A DNA stretch of 19,058 nt from JBEVNR01 sp040507985 (GTDB lineage: Bacteria; Pseudomonadota; Alphaproteobacteria; Rickettsiales; UBA6187), in assembly GCA_040507985.1 (NCBI GenBank), contig JBEVNR010000058.1, positions 1-19,058 of the forward strand, given 5' to 3'. Below are positions 6,707 to 13,795 of the stretch, piece by piece. How positions within the stretch are numbered: position 1 is the stretch's first letter; each line of letters begins with the position of its first letter. Made by a program: the position numbers and the translations under genes. Under the pieces are notes generated by a model that did not search any database, was not told the DNA's origin, and was given only the letters and a program-made list of their open reading frames with translations.

Positions 6707-7843
6707 CTAGCGCTTATTCTCTGTCTTTCTATTCTTATGATGGCACTTACTCCATTTTCCGCTCGAGCCTAATTTTTGAGTTTTTTCGCACACTTGGCAC
6801 TTTTTAGTCTTCGTAGAGCAGGATGGAATAGAACACGACGAACGATAGTTACTATCTTCGATTTTGTGTCGCCATCCCCGGCAATTTTTGTCATTACAGG
6901 GTACTGACGGCAAAAAACTGCATTCCCCTCGATCGCAGTGAAATATGTTATGTATTCCCTTTCTTAATGTTTTAGCGCATCCAGCGATTGGGCATTGTCT
7001 TCCGTCCTCGGGGAGAGTCGAGCATGAAGTATTGCTGCAATCGCCGTAAGTGTAATTTAGACGGAAGAGCTTAAAACCCTCGCACGTACTTTTCTCACAC
7101 GGCAATTTTTTGGATATGCAGCCTTTTGTTGTGCAGGGTTTTCTACAAGATCTGCTGCTCTTTTTAAGGGACCCGGTGCATCCCGTGACCCTGCATGCGT
7201 AATATTTTTTACAATTGCGGGATGAACATGAATATCTTCCCGGATTATACTGTAGCATCCCTTGGCATATTTTGCCGTTGAGTTGCACATGACCGCATTT
7301 TTTTTCCGGGAAGTGTTTTGCGATGTATCTTTCTCTTCTAGAAAGAGCGTTCGACGTATCGTCATTTTCGTCGTCATCCCTTGACTCAGCAGGCGATGGT
7401 AGAGCGGAAGTGAGCGGGGAGGGGTCATCGTCGGTCATTGTCGTGTCGTTAATATCCTCTTCCAGGCAATTTTTGTAGGTGGCTGGAGAAAAGAACATGT
7501 CGGGCGTCACGATCGTTGAAATATCGCATGTTGCGCAGAAAAATATCGTCTCATTTACTCCTACATCGAGTTCAGTTTTTTGCTTGCATTTCTTACATAC
7601 CGAAGGGGAGAGAGAAAGACAAGAATTCGGGCATGACAGGGTTGCTTGACCTTTATCCCAATTTGGCGTTACCGTCAGCGCGGAATTACAAATAGGGCAT
7701 ATCCTGGCAACATTTCCAACTCGAAGTATAAGTCGCTTCGGCATGTTTTTGGGAGCGGCGGCCGTGCGCTTCACCTTAGCGGGTAAAGATTTTTTCTGGC
7801 GAGCATTACGTGGTTTCGGCTTGCGTTGTCTAGTAAAGGCCAT
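6707..7843 (-). CDS. Cysteine-rich protein with about eight zinc-ribbon-like modules
   Basis: Unknown family; 378 aa with 33 cysteines. The N-terminus is strongly basic (residues 2-40, MAFTRQRKPKPRNARQKK). Two CxxC modules follow (C49/C52/C71/C75 and C83/C86/C103/C106), then an acidic low-complexity linker (about 127-165). After it comes a tandem series: C183/C193/C206/C211, C217/C222/C233/C237, C249/C254/C269/C274, C284/C289/C303/C308, C316/C321/C337/C342, and C349/C352/C367/H368. The last four complete modules are mostly C-x4-C-x(10-15)-C-x(3-4)-C, and module starts are 32-35 residues apart. This spacing is typical of structural zinc ribbons that bind nucleic acid or protein, recalling topoisomerase I C-terminal fingers. 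No signal peptide or enzyme domain is seen. The gene is more AT-rich than its neighbours and lacks a Shine-Dalgarno sequence, consistent with transfer. A nucleic-acid-binding role is inference. Confidence 0.8.
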   Translation of the reverse strand: MAFTRQRKPKPRNARQKKSLPAKVKRTAAAPKNMPKRLILRVGNVARICPICNSALTVTPNWDKGQATLSCPNSCLSLSPSVCKKCKQKTELDVGVNETIFFCATCDISTIVTPDMFFSPATYKNCLEEDINDTTMTDDDPSPLTSALPSPAESRDDDENDDTSNALSRRERYIAKHFPEKKCGHVQLNGKICQGMLQYNPGRYSCSSRNCKKYYACRVTGCTGSLKKSSRSCRKPCTTKGCISKKLPCEKSTCEGFKLFRLNYTYGDCSNTSCSTLPEDGRQCPIAGCAKTLRKGIHNIFHCDRGECSFLPSVPCNDKNCRGWRHKIEDSNYRSSCSIPSCSTKTKKCQVCEKTQKLGSSGKWSKCHHKNRKTENKR

Positions 7844-7880
7844 CGCGACGTAAAAAAAGCAGTTTCACTTTAGAAATATT

Positions 7881-7903
7881 AAAAAAGCTAACCGAAGCTT
7901 AGC
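7881..7903 (-). terminator. Probable intrinsic terminator after yifB
   Basis: Read on the minus strand, GCTAA pairs with TTAGC around GCTTCGG and is followed at once by TTTTTT. The stem is short (5 bp). It lies 37 bases past the yifB stop and upstream of the zinc-ribbon gene, so it would separate the two transcripts. A wider inverted repeat GTTTCACT/AGTGAAAC (7862-7869, 7913-7920) encloses it. Confidence 0.55.
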
Positions 7904-7939
7904 GCTCTATTTAGTGAAACGCAAAGAAAATCGACAGCC

Positions 7940-9454
7940 CTACTTCGCCTTCGTTCTTCTGTACCCCAGCGCTTCTAGCGCGTGCACGCGGCGAACGGAG
8001 GCCGAGCCTTCCAGGTCGGCGATGGTGCGGGCGACGCGCATGGTGCGATAGTAACCGCGCATAGAAAGTTTTAGCGCATGGTAGGCGCCCTCCAGCGTTT
8101 TCAGCGCCTCCGGTTCGGGGCGCATGAGGGCGTCGAGCGCCTCGCCCTGGGCGTGGGCGTTGACCGCGTAGGGCAATCCGCGATAGCGCTCGGCCTGAAT
8201 TTCCCTGGCGCACACCACGCGCGCCAGCACCTCGGCGGAGCGTTCTCCGGCCGACTCCTCCTTCCGCAATTTGTCCGGGGGAATTTCCGACACGTCTAAA
8301 TACATGTCGATGCGGTCGTATAGGGGGCCGGAAATGCGCTCTTGGTATTCCTCGCCGCAGCGTGGCGCCTTGCGGCATTGGCGGTCCGGGTCGTCGATAT
8401 AGCCGCATCGGCACGGATTCATCGCGGCGATAAGCTGTATCGACGCCGGATAGGTGACGTGGCGGTTGACGCGCGAGACGGTGACGTTTCCCGTCTCCAG
8501 CGGCTGGCGCAACGCGTCCAGCACGTTGCGCGGAAATTCGGGCAGTTCGTCTAAAAACAACACGCCGTTATGCGCCAGGGTGATTTCGCCGGGCATCGCG
8601 TTGCGGCCTCCGCCGACCATCGCGGGCATGGAGCAGGAATGGTGCGGCGCGCGGAACGGGCGGCGGCGCATGGCGCGCTCGGCCACGGCGCCGGAGACGC
8701 TGGCGATCATGCCGGTTTCCAGCATTTCCTTTGGCGTCATGGGAGGAAGGATGCCGGGAAGCCTCGCGGCGAGCATGGATTTTCCCGCGCCGGGAGGGCC
8801 GGAGAGCAGCAGGTTATGGCGGCCGGCGGCGGCGATCTCGAGCGCGCGCTTGGCGCCTTCCTGTCCTTTTACGTCGCTTAGGTCCGGCGCGCCGACGTCG
8901 TCGCTTTCGGAAGGCGCCGTCGAGGCGGAGGCTTTCGCCATGATTTGCGAGCCTTTGAAATGCCGCACCAATTGCAGGGCGCTAGACGCCGCCAGTACGT
9001 CGTCGTTGCCGGAAAACGCCGCTTCGCGCCCGTTCGCCTCCGGGCATATGATTCCCCTGTTTTCCTGCGCGGCGTAGAGCGCGGCGGGAAGCACGCCGGA
9101 GGAGCGGCAGACGCCCGCGTCGAGCGCCACCTCGCCCATCGCAACGTACCGATCGAGCGCATCGGAGGGGATGGCCCCAAGCTCGACCAGTATGCCGAGC
9201 AAAATAGGCAGGTCGTAATGGCTGCCTTCCTTTACGATGTCGGCGGGAGAAAGGTTGACCGTGACCCGGGCGGCGGGCAACGACGCGCCGAGGGAATGCA
9301 GGGCGGAACGCACGCGCTCCCGCGATTCGGCCACGGCCTTGTCGGGCAAGCCCACCACCGAAAAGCTGGGCAACCCGGACGCGAAGTGAATTTGCACGTC
9401 CACTTCCCGAACGTGCAGCCCCTCGAACGCCACCGTCGTCACGCGCACCGTCAT
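7940..9454 (-). CDS. yifB: YifB/ComM family Mg-chelatase-like AAA+ ATPase
   Basis: Homolog of ComM, a hexameric branch-migration helicase that helps integrate incoming DNA during natural transformation in several Proteobacteria. The 504-aa length is normal for the family. The N-terminal domain (about 1-170) carries GLPSFSVVGLPDKAVAESRE (27-46). The ATPase core has Walker A GPPGAGKS (219-226), the family motif RPFRAPHHS (265-273), Walker B LFLDELPEF (299-307) and AAMNPCRCG (343-351, usually NPCPCG) with further cysteines at 360 and 366, then the C-terminal Mg-chelatase subdomain (GYYRTMRVARTIADLEGS). The start ATG at 9454 gives the typical MTVRVTTVAFEGL N-terminus. It is the last gene of the purS-ccoS-osmC-yifB run, 49 bases after osmC. 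No other competence gene is in view. Confidence 0.95.
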   Translation of the reverse strand: MTVRVTTVAFEGLHVREVDVQIHFASGLPSFSVVGLPDKAVAESRERVRSALHSLGASLPAARVTVNLSPADIVKEGSHYDLPILLGILVELGAIPSDALDRYVAMGEVALDAGVCRSSGVLPAALYAAQENRGIICPEANGREAAFSGNDDVLAASSALQLVRHFKGSQIMAKASASTAPSESDDVGAPDLSDVKGQEGAKRALEIAAAGRHNLLLSGPPGAGKSMLAARLPGILPPMTPKEMLETGMIASVSGAVAERAMRRRPFRAPHHSCSMPAMVGGGRNAMPGEITLAHNGVLFLDELPEFPRNVLDALRQPLETGNVTVSRVNRHVTYPASIQLIAAMNPCRCGYIDDPDRQCRKAPRCGEEYQERISGPLYDRIDMYLDVSEIPPDKLRKEESAGERSAEVLARVVCAREIQAERYRGLPYAVNAHAQGEALDALMRPEPEALKTLEGAYHALKLSMRGYYRTMRVARTIADLEGSASVRRVHALEALGYRRTKAK

Positions 9455-9503
9455 GTTAGGGCGATTGGCCGAAACAGGGCTTTTTTCGGAATGCGCATAA
9501 TGT

Positions 9504-9923
9504 CTATGCCTTATCGTTCCACTCGAACGCGATCGGCGTTTCTATGTCGGGATGGAGGCTCTTATGCACCGGGCACGCCAGCGCGGCGCGTTCCAGCTTT
9601 ATTCTGCTTTCTTCGTCGACGGGCAAGGGAAAGCGCAGGCGAACGGCGAGTTTGGCGATGCGGCGCGTCGGCGACGACGCCATTTCCTTTTCCACCGACG
9701 CCGTGGCGCCCGTTATGTCGACGTTTAGGTTTTTTGCCGTTATCCCCATAATGGTGAGCATACACGCCCCGAGCGCCGTCGCGATAAGATCGGTCGGAGA
9801 AAAATTTTCGCCCTTGCCGTTATTGTCCTTGGGGGCGTCGGTGTGGATGCGGGAGCCGGAGGATTCGTGAACGGCGTCGCAACGCAATTCGCCTTGGTAT
9901 GCGATATGGATGGTGGTGGTCAT
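9504..9923 (-). CDS. OsmC/Ohr family peroxiredoxin-like protein
   Basis: Small (139 aa) cytoplasmic protein of the OsmC/YhfA group, which reduces organic hydroperoxides with a cysteine pair. Both expected cysteines are visible: C54 in the helix TALGACMLTIMG and C117 in AALACPVHKSLHP. The segment NFSPTDLIATALGACM and the early E/GSGSRIHTDAP region fit the family. With CxxH-type VHKSL after the second cysteine it resembles the YhfA-like branch more than Ohr. The ATG at 9923 lies 6 bases after the ccoS stop, so the two genes are probably co-transcribed. Confidence 0.9.
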   Translation of the reverse strand: MTTTIHIAYQGELRCDAVHESSGSRIHTDAPKDNNGKGENFSPTDLIATALGACMLTIMGITAKNLNVDITGATASVEKEMASSPTRRIAKLAVRLRFPLPVDEESRIKLERAALACPVHKSLHPDIETPIAFEWNDKA

Positions 9924-9929
9924 GCTACG

Positions 9930-10076
9930 TTACCTTTCTTCTTCGTCGATTAAAATGCGATGGGCGGCCCCTTCCATGTCGTCATATTGGCGCGCCTTCA
10001 GCGACCAGAAGAAGGCGCCGAGGCCGGATGCGCCCAGCAGCAGCGCCAAGGGAATGAGATAAAGCAGAACGTCCAC
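9930..10076 (-). CDS. ccoS: CcoS, cbb3-type cytochrome oxidase maturation protein
   Basis: A short gene of 48 codons with a GTG start at 10076. The product starts with one transmembrane helix (VDVLLYLIPLALLLGASGLG, continuing AFFWSLK) and has the CcoS signature after it: QYDDMEGAAHRILIDEEER, matching the family pattern QFDDLEGPAxRIL-(I/F)-D-(D/E). CcoS is required to install haem and copper cofactors in the CcoN subunit of the high-affinity cbb3 oxidase, so the cell probably encodes that oxidase elsewhere. It lies 9 bases after purS and 6 before the OsmC-family gene, in the same direction. No other cco gene is here, which is unusual because ccoS normally follows ccoI. Confidence 0.92.
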   Translation of the reverse strand: MDVLLYLIPLALLLGASGLGAFFWSLKARQYDDMEGAAHRILIDEEER

Positions 10077-10085
10077 GGGAGTTTT

Positions 10086-10328
10086 CTAAGAAACGCGCGA
10101 GACGCGATATTGTTCGATCACTCCGTTCACCAGCAGGGCGCCGCACATTTTTTCGACTTGCGCCTCCGCCTCTTTTTCCGATGCGCAAGTCAAATCCAGC
10201 TCAATAAAACGCCCTATGCGCGCGCCGGCGGCTTCGTCATAGCCTAAATGGCGAAGCGAGGCAAGCGTCGCCGCGCCCTGCGGATCGAGCACCCCTTCCT
10301 TGAGGCTGACGTCTACCCTATATTTCAT
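10086..10328 (-). CDS. purS: PurS, subunit of FGAM synthase
   Basis: Small subunit of the three-part phosphoribosylformylglycinamidine synthase (PurLQS), step four of purine synthesis. The 80-aa length is exact for the family. Motifs: KYRVDVSLKEGVLDPQGAA (2-20), LRHLGYD, the conserved ARIGRFIELDL (compare VRVGKYIEL), and the C-terminal MCGALLVNGVIEQYRV. The ATG at 10328 is chosen because family homology begins at MKYRVDV; an upstream extension is not conserved and lacks support. PurS usually sits next to purQ, purL or purC; here the next gene is ccoS, 9 bases away. Confidence 0.93.
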   Translation of the reverse strand: MKYRVDVSLKEGVLDPQGAATLASLRHLGYDEAAGARIGRFIELDLTCASEKEAEAQVEKMCGALLVNGVIEQYRVSRVS

Positions 10329-10437
10329 CGTTTTATCGCTCTTACGTTGCGCGTTTTCGCGGACCGGAGCCGCCATTCCCTTATAGCCCGTTCGCGCGGC
10401 CGGCGCAATACGTAAACGCGTGAAAAAATTGCCGCTC

Positions 10438-10464
10438 ATCATATCATAGTCAAAAATTATGCAA
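10438..10464 (-). promoter_or_regulatory. Possible promoter for purS-ccoS-osmC-yifB
   Basis: On the minus strand TTGCAT (10459-10464) and TATGAT (10438-10443) are separated by 15 bases, slightly short of the ideal spacing. The leader to the purS ATG would be about 100 bases. It is the best-looking promoter in the gap, but is not strong. Confidence 0.35.
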
Positions 10465-10480
10465 GACGGATATATCTTGT

Positions 10481-10492
10481 CCCCCCCCCCCC
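10481..10492. repeat. 12-base poly-C tract between divergent promoters
   Basis: An uninterrupted run of 12 C lies 16 bases upstream of the purS-side -35 and 19 bases upstream of the amidase -35. Tracts of this length are prone to slipped-strand changes in length. Its place, outside coding sequence and between two promoter-like sites, means length changes could alter promoter activity. It could also be unstable or misread in the assembly. Confidence 0.85.
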
Positions 10493-10511
10493 GGTTTATC
10501 CGCGCTAAAGC

Positions 10512-10539
10512 TTGCATTTATAAAGAAATGTTTTATAAA
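10512..10539 (+). promoter_or_regulatory. Promoter for the amidase-hemW-murU run
   Basis: TTGCAT (10512-10517), a 16-base spacer and TATAAA (10534-10539) form a good sigma70-type pair about 35 bases upstream of the amidase ATG at 10575. Confidence 0.6.
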
Positions 10540-10574
10540 TTTTGGCGGGAACGACATATTCGGGCGCGACGTTC

Positions 10575-11825
10575 ATGGCAAAAAAAAGGCCGGCATGGTG
10601 GCTGGCGGCGGTTATTTTGGCGACGAGGTTTTTATGCCCGTCCTTCGCTCTCGCCGAAGAGGAATTCGGCGTGTTCGACCGCGACCGCGACACCGCCGTC
10701 GTGATGCCGGTAAAAAATTTTTCCGACTATAAAATTTTTACCCTCAGCCATCCGTATCGCATCGTCGTCGACATTTCCACGAACGACGCGCGGGAATTGC
10801 CCACGCGGCAATTTTCGAGCGCCTCTCCCCGCATAGAAAAAATTCGCACCAGCCTTCGCGAAGGGCTGTATCGCTTCGTGATCGAACCCAAAGGGCAGGT
10901 CGGCGTCGCCTATCACGGCGTGTTGGAGCCGTTCGGCGGCGCCGGCGGCAACGACCGCATCGTGATGATGACATTGGCCAACACCCGCGCGGCGCATTCC
11001 GCTCCCGCCGAAACGGCGGCCCGCATTTTAGGCATAGGCGACGAGGGCAGTCCGTTTGCGACTCCGCAAGAGGGGGTCGCGTCCTCTTCGGAAAAATCCT
11101 CCGCGCCCGTTCCGGTGCGCAAGCCCGGCACCTTCTTCCCGCTTATCGTGGTGGACGCCGGTCACGGCGGCAAAGACCCGGGGGCGCGAGGGGCCTATGG
11201 CGGGTCGCGCGAAAAAGAGGTCACGCTTGCCTTCGCCAAGTCCATCGCGCGGACGCTGGCGGCCAGCGGGCGCTATAAGGCACGGCTCACGCGGGAAGGC
11301 GACGAATATATTCCGCTGATCGACAGGGTGCGCGTCGCCGAGCGCCTGGACGCCGATTTCTTTCTGTCCGTTCATGCCGATTCCATTCCCTCAAAGCCGG
11401 AGATACGCGGCATGTCGGTTTATACCTTGTCGGACACGGCGTCTGACGCCCAAACCGCTGCGCTGGCGCAAAAAGAGAACATGGCGGGCGGCGTTGCGTC
11501 TTCCGCAGACGCGGGGTTGGACGCCGACGTCGCCGGCGCGCTCTTCCGCCTGGGGCAACGCGAGACGATGAACCGGTCGGCACTGTTTTCGGAAAATCTG
11601 CTGGGCGCGGCGACCGGCGGGGGAATAGAGTTGCTTCGCAATCCCCACCGTTTCGCCGGATTCCGGGTGCTTACCGGCGTGCGCGTGCCGTCGGCCCTTG
11701 TCGAGCTAGGGTTTTTATCAAACGCGTCCGACGAAAAATTGTTGCGCTCCGACGCGCATCGCCGACGCATGGCGAACGTGGCGCTAAAGACGCTGGATAC
11801 GCTGTTTTATTCTAACGGAAGGTGA
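10575..11825 (+). CDS. N-acetylmuramoyl-L-alanine amidase with AMIN domain (AmiC-like)
   Basis: Periplasmic zinc amidase that cuts stem peptides from peptidoglycan, normally during daughter-cell separation. From the ATG at 10575 (416 aa): a signal peptide (MAKKRPAWWLAAVILATRFL, cleavage near FALA-EE, residue 27), an AMIN domain (about 32-135) that binds wall or septal sites, a flexible Ser/Pro linker (about 150-185), and an Amidase_3 domain (about 188-412). Zinc ligands are H197 in VDAGHGGKDPG, E213 in SREKEV and H267 in SVHADS; the catalytic glutamate is E377 in ALVELGFLSN. An in-frame TTG at 10542 would add 11 residues ahead of the signal peptide and is less likely. It is the first gene of a four-gene run, with the next gene starting 4 bases after its stop. 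Confidence 0.93.
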   Translation: MAKKRPAWWLAAVILATRFLCPSFALAEEEFGVFDRDRDTAVVMPVKNFSDYKIFTLSHPYRIVVDISTNDARELPTRQFSSASPRIEKIRTSLREGLYRFVIEPKGQVGVAYHGVLEPFGGAGGNDRIVMMTLANTRAAHSAPAETAARILGIGDEGSPFATPQEGVASSSEKSSAPVPVRKPGTFFPLIVVDAGHGGKDPGARGAYGGSREKEVTLAFAKSIARTLAASGRYKARLTREGDEYIPLIDRVRVAERLDADFFLSVHADSIPSKPEIRGMSVYTLSDTASDAQTAALAQKENMAGGVASSADAGLDADVAGALFRLGQRETMNRSALFSENLLGAATGGGIELLRNPHRFAGFRVLTGVRVPSALVELGFLSNASDEKLLRSDAHRRRMANVALKTLDTLFYSNGR

Positions 11826-11829
11826 ACCC

Positions 11830-12612
11830 ATGCCGGACGACCGCCCATACCGTCCGCAACTCTTCGTTCCCCGTGCGCTGGCCACCACCGCGTCGCGCTT
11901 TCCGCCCGTCGACCGCTTTTCCCAAGGGTTGCAAGAAGCCATGGGCGGATCCATTCCCGAAGCGACGCCGGCGCCGCACGACGTGATCGAAAGCGCCTCG
12001 CGCCTAGAAGACGCCGAAAAGGCGACGTTAACCCCAATCGAACCGGAAAAAGAACCGTCCTCTCCGTCGCATAGCGCCGAAGAATTGGAGGCGGCGAAGA
12101 AAGAGGCGTACCGCAAGGGGTACGACGCCGGGGTGGACGAGTTTCACAAGCAACAGCGTGACGCCGAACGGCAGCACCAGAACGCCTTTATGGCCGCGCT
12201 GGCCGAAATCGATAAGCTGGTCGTCGATTTAAGGGAGCGGGAGGAGCGTGCCGAAAGCGACGCCGCCGCCTTGCTGCGCGAAGCGTTTCGCCGTTTTTAC
12301 GTCCGCATCGACGAGACGGCGAAAGAACGCGCCTTGCTGTTGTGCCGGGCGCTCGAAGAATCCGCCGACGCCGACGTCGCCTTGCGCCGCCCCTCCGGCG
12401 TGGAAATTTACCTGAACCCCGACGACGTGGAGGCGTTCCTAAAATTTGTCGGAGAAAAAGACGCCACGGCGTCGCTTGTCGCGATAAGGGAATGCCGCGT
12501 CATTCCCAGCGAAAAAGTGCGGCGGGGCGAAGCGGAAATGCGATGGATTCACGGCGGCATGTCCGTTTCCCCGAAGCGCATCGCCGACGCGTTTATGGAG
12601 GCGACGGAATAA
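11830..12612 (+). CDS. FliH/SctL-like export-ATPase stator protein
   Basis: A 260-aa cytoplasmic protein without signal peptide. The proline-rich N-terminus (1-80) is followed by a long charged helix (about 82-160) with the FliH-type glycine-spaced motif AYRKGYDAGVDEF (93-105), then a C-terminal domain containing VEIYLNPDDVEAFL (191-204) and CRVIPSEKVRRGEAEMRW (222-239). That last pair matches the pattern in FliH, SctL/YscL and V/A-ATPase E subunits, in which a 'position-of-basic' segment precedes a glycine-rich strand. FliH regulates the flagellar export ATPase FliI. No other flagellar or type III secretion gene is in the window, so the assignment rests on weak sequence features. A strong ribosome site (GGAAGGTGA) precedes the ATG. 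It ends directly before hemW, with no bases between its stop and the hemW ATG. Confidence 0.6.
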   Translation: MPDDRPYRPQLFVPRALATTASRFPPVDRFSQGLQEAMGGSIPEATPAPHDVIESASRLEDAEKATLTPIEPEKEPSSPSHSAEELEAAKKEAYRKGYDAGVDEFHKQQRDAERQHQNAFMAALAEIDKLVVDLREREERAESDAAALLREAFRRFYVRIDETAKERALLLCRALEESADADVALRRPSGVEIYLNPDDVEAFLKFVGEKDATASLVAIRECRVIPSEKVRRGEAEMRWIHGGMSVSPKRIADAFMEATE

Positions 12613-13791
12613 ATGTTCCCGCTCTCCCTCTACCTTCACTGGCCTTTTTGCGTATCGAAATGTCCGTATTGCGACTTTAACTCGCACGTGCGCGACGCGA
12701 TCGACCTTCGTGCGTTTCGCGACGCCTATCTTCTGGAATTGTCGCATTACGCTCCTTTGATGAAGAAACGCGGCGTGCATACGATTTTTTTTGGGGGCGG
12801 CACCCCGTCGCTCATGCCGCCGGAGCTGACGGAAGAGATTATTCGTTGCGTGTCGCCGTATTTGTCGTCGGACGCCGAGGTGACGATGGAAGCCAACCCC
12901 TCATCGACGGAACGGGCGAAGCTTAGGGCGTTCAGGGAGGCCGGCGTCAACCGCTTGTCGCTCGGCGCGCAGTCCTTTAACGACGCCGAATTGCGTTTTC
13001 TCGGCAGGGCGCACGACGCGAAGGCCGGCCGCTTGGCCGTCGACGCCGCGCGGGAGGAATTCGGGGAGCGCTTTTCCTTTGACCTCATCTATTGCCTGCC
13101 CGGACAATCGCGGGAGGAATGGGCGCGCGCGTTAGAGGCCGCCTTGCGCTTCGCCCCCTCCCACCTGTCGCTATACCAATTGGTCATCGAAACCGGAACG
13201 CCGTTTTACTACGCCGTCAAGCGCGGAGATTTTTCCCCGCACGACGACGACGCGCAGGCCGATTTTTACGACGACACGGGCGAGCGGATGCGCGCGGCGG
13301 GATTCGTCGATTACGAAACGTCGAACTACGCCCGTCCCGGCTACGAAAGCCGCCATAATTTGCAATATTGGCGCTACCGCGACTATATCGGCGTCGGGCC
13401 GGGAGCGCACGGACGTTTCGTGGGCGACGACGGAAGGCGAATTGCGACGGTGACCGTCCACCATCCCGAAAAATGGGCGGAGGTGGCGAAAAAAAATGGC
13501 GTCGGCACGCAACGCGTCCGTTATGTCTCACCGGAAGAGGCGCTCTCCGAAGCGCTGCTGACGGGCATGCGGCTAAAGGAGGGCGCGTCGTTGGCGCACG
13601 TCTCCTCCGTGGCCGGCGTCGACGTTGACGCCTATTGGACGGAGGAGTTTTTATCCCCCTTCGTGCGGGCCGACTTGCTGGAGCGCGGGCAAGGGCGGCT
13701 GCGATGCGGCCGGGCGGGACGCCTCGCCCATACGGGCGTCGTCGCGGCGTTGTGCGACGCCGTCGCCCCGTTTTACCGCCGGACCGCGTAG
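12613..13791 (+). CDS. hemW: HemW, radical-SAM haem chaperone (HemN-like)
   Basis: Radical-SAM protein of the HemN superfamily that binds haem and helps deliver it to respiratory enzymes; it does not have the coproporphyrinogen dehydrogenase activity of true HemN. The cluster-binding motif is C13-x3-C17-x2-C20 in WPFCVSKCPYCDFNSH; the Phe at 22 in place of a fourth Cys is the HemW signature. GGGTPSL (61-67) is the SAM-binding glycine motif, EANPSS, RLSLGAQSF and DLIYCLPGQ follow, and the HemN C-terminal domain includes YETSNYARPGYESRHNLQYW and GVGPGAHGR. The 392-aa length is typical. The ATG at 12613 directly abuts the stop of the FliH-like gene, which suggests coupled translation. Confidence 0.95.
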   Translation: MFPLSLYLHWPFCVSKCPYCDFNSHVRDAIDLRAFRDAYLLELSHYAPLMKKRGVHTIFFGGGTPSLMPPELTEEIIRCVSPYLSSDAEVTMEANPSSTERAKLRAFREAGVNRLSLGAQSFNDAELRFLGRAHDAKAGRLAVDAAREEFGERFSFDLIYCLPGQSREEWARALEAALRFAPSHLSLYQLVIETGTPFYYAVKRGDFSPHDDDAQADFYDDTGERMRAAGFVDYETSNYARPGYESRHNLQYWRYRDYIGVGPGAHGRFVGDDGRRIATVTVHHPEKWAEVAKKNGVGTQRVRYVSPEEALSEALLTGMRLKEGASLAHVSSVAGVDVDAYWTEEFLSPFVRADLLERGQGRLRCGRAGRLAHTGVVAALCDAVAPFYRRTA

Positions 13792-13795
13792 CGCC

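Noticed and set aside
8454..9077. 207-aa plus-strand frame opposite yifB
   Set aside because: Antisense to the ATPase core of yifB, with no start signal or domain.
8945..9751. 268-aa plus-strand frame opposite yifB and the OsmC-family gene
   Set aside because: It lies fully antisense to two clear genes and has shadow-type composition (Arg, His and Gly-rich) with no motif.
10329..10517. Upstream extension of PurS to 143 aa
   Set aside because: Family homology starts exactly at MKYRVDV, and the extension runs through the promoter region and the poly-C tract.
10542..10574. TTG start adding 11 residues to the amidase
   Set aside because: It would put polar residues ahead of an otherwise perfect signal peptide and lies almost on the -10 box, so it could not be in the transcript with a leader.
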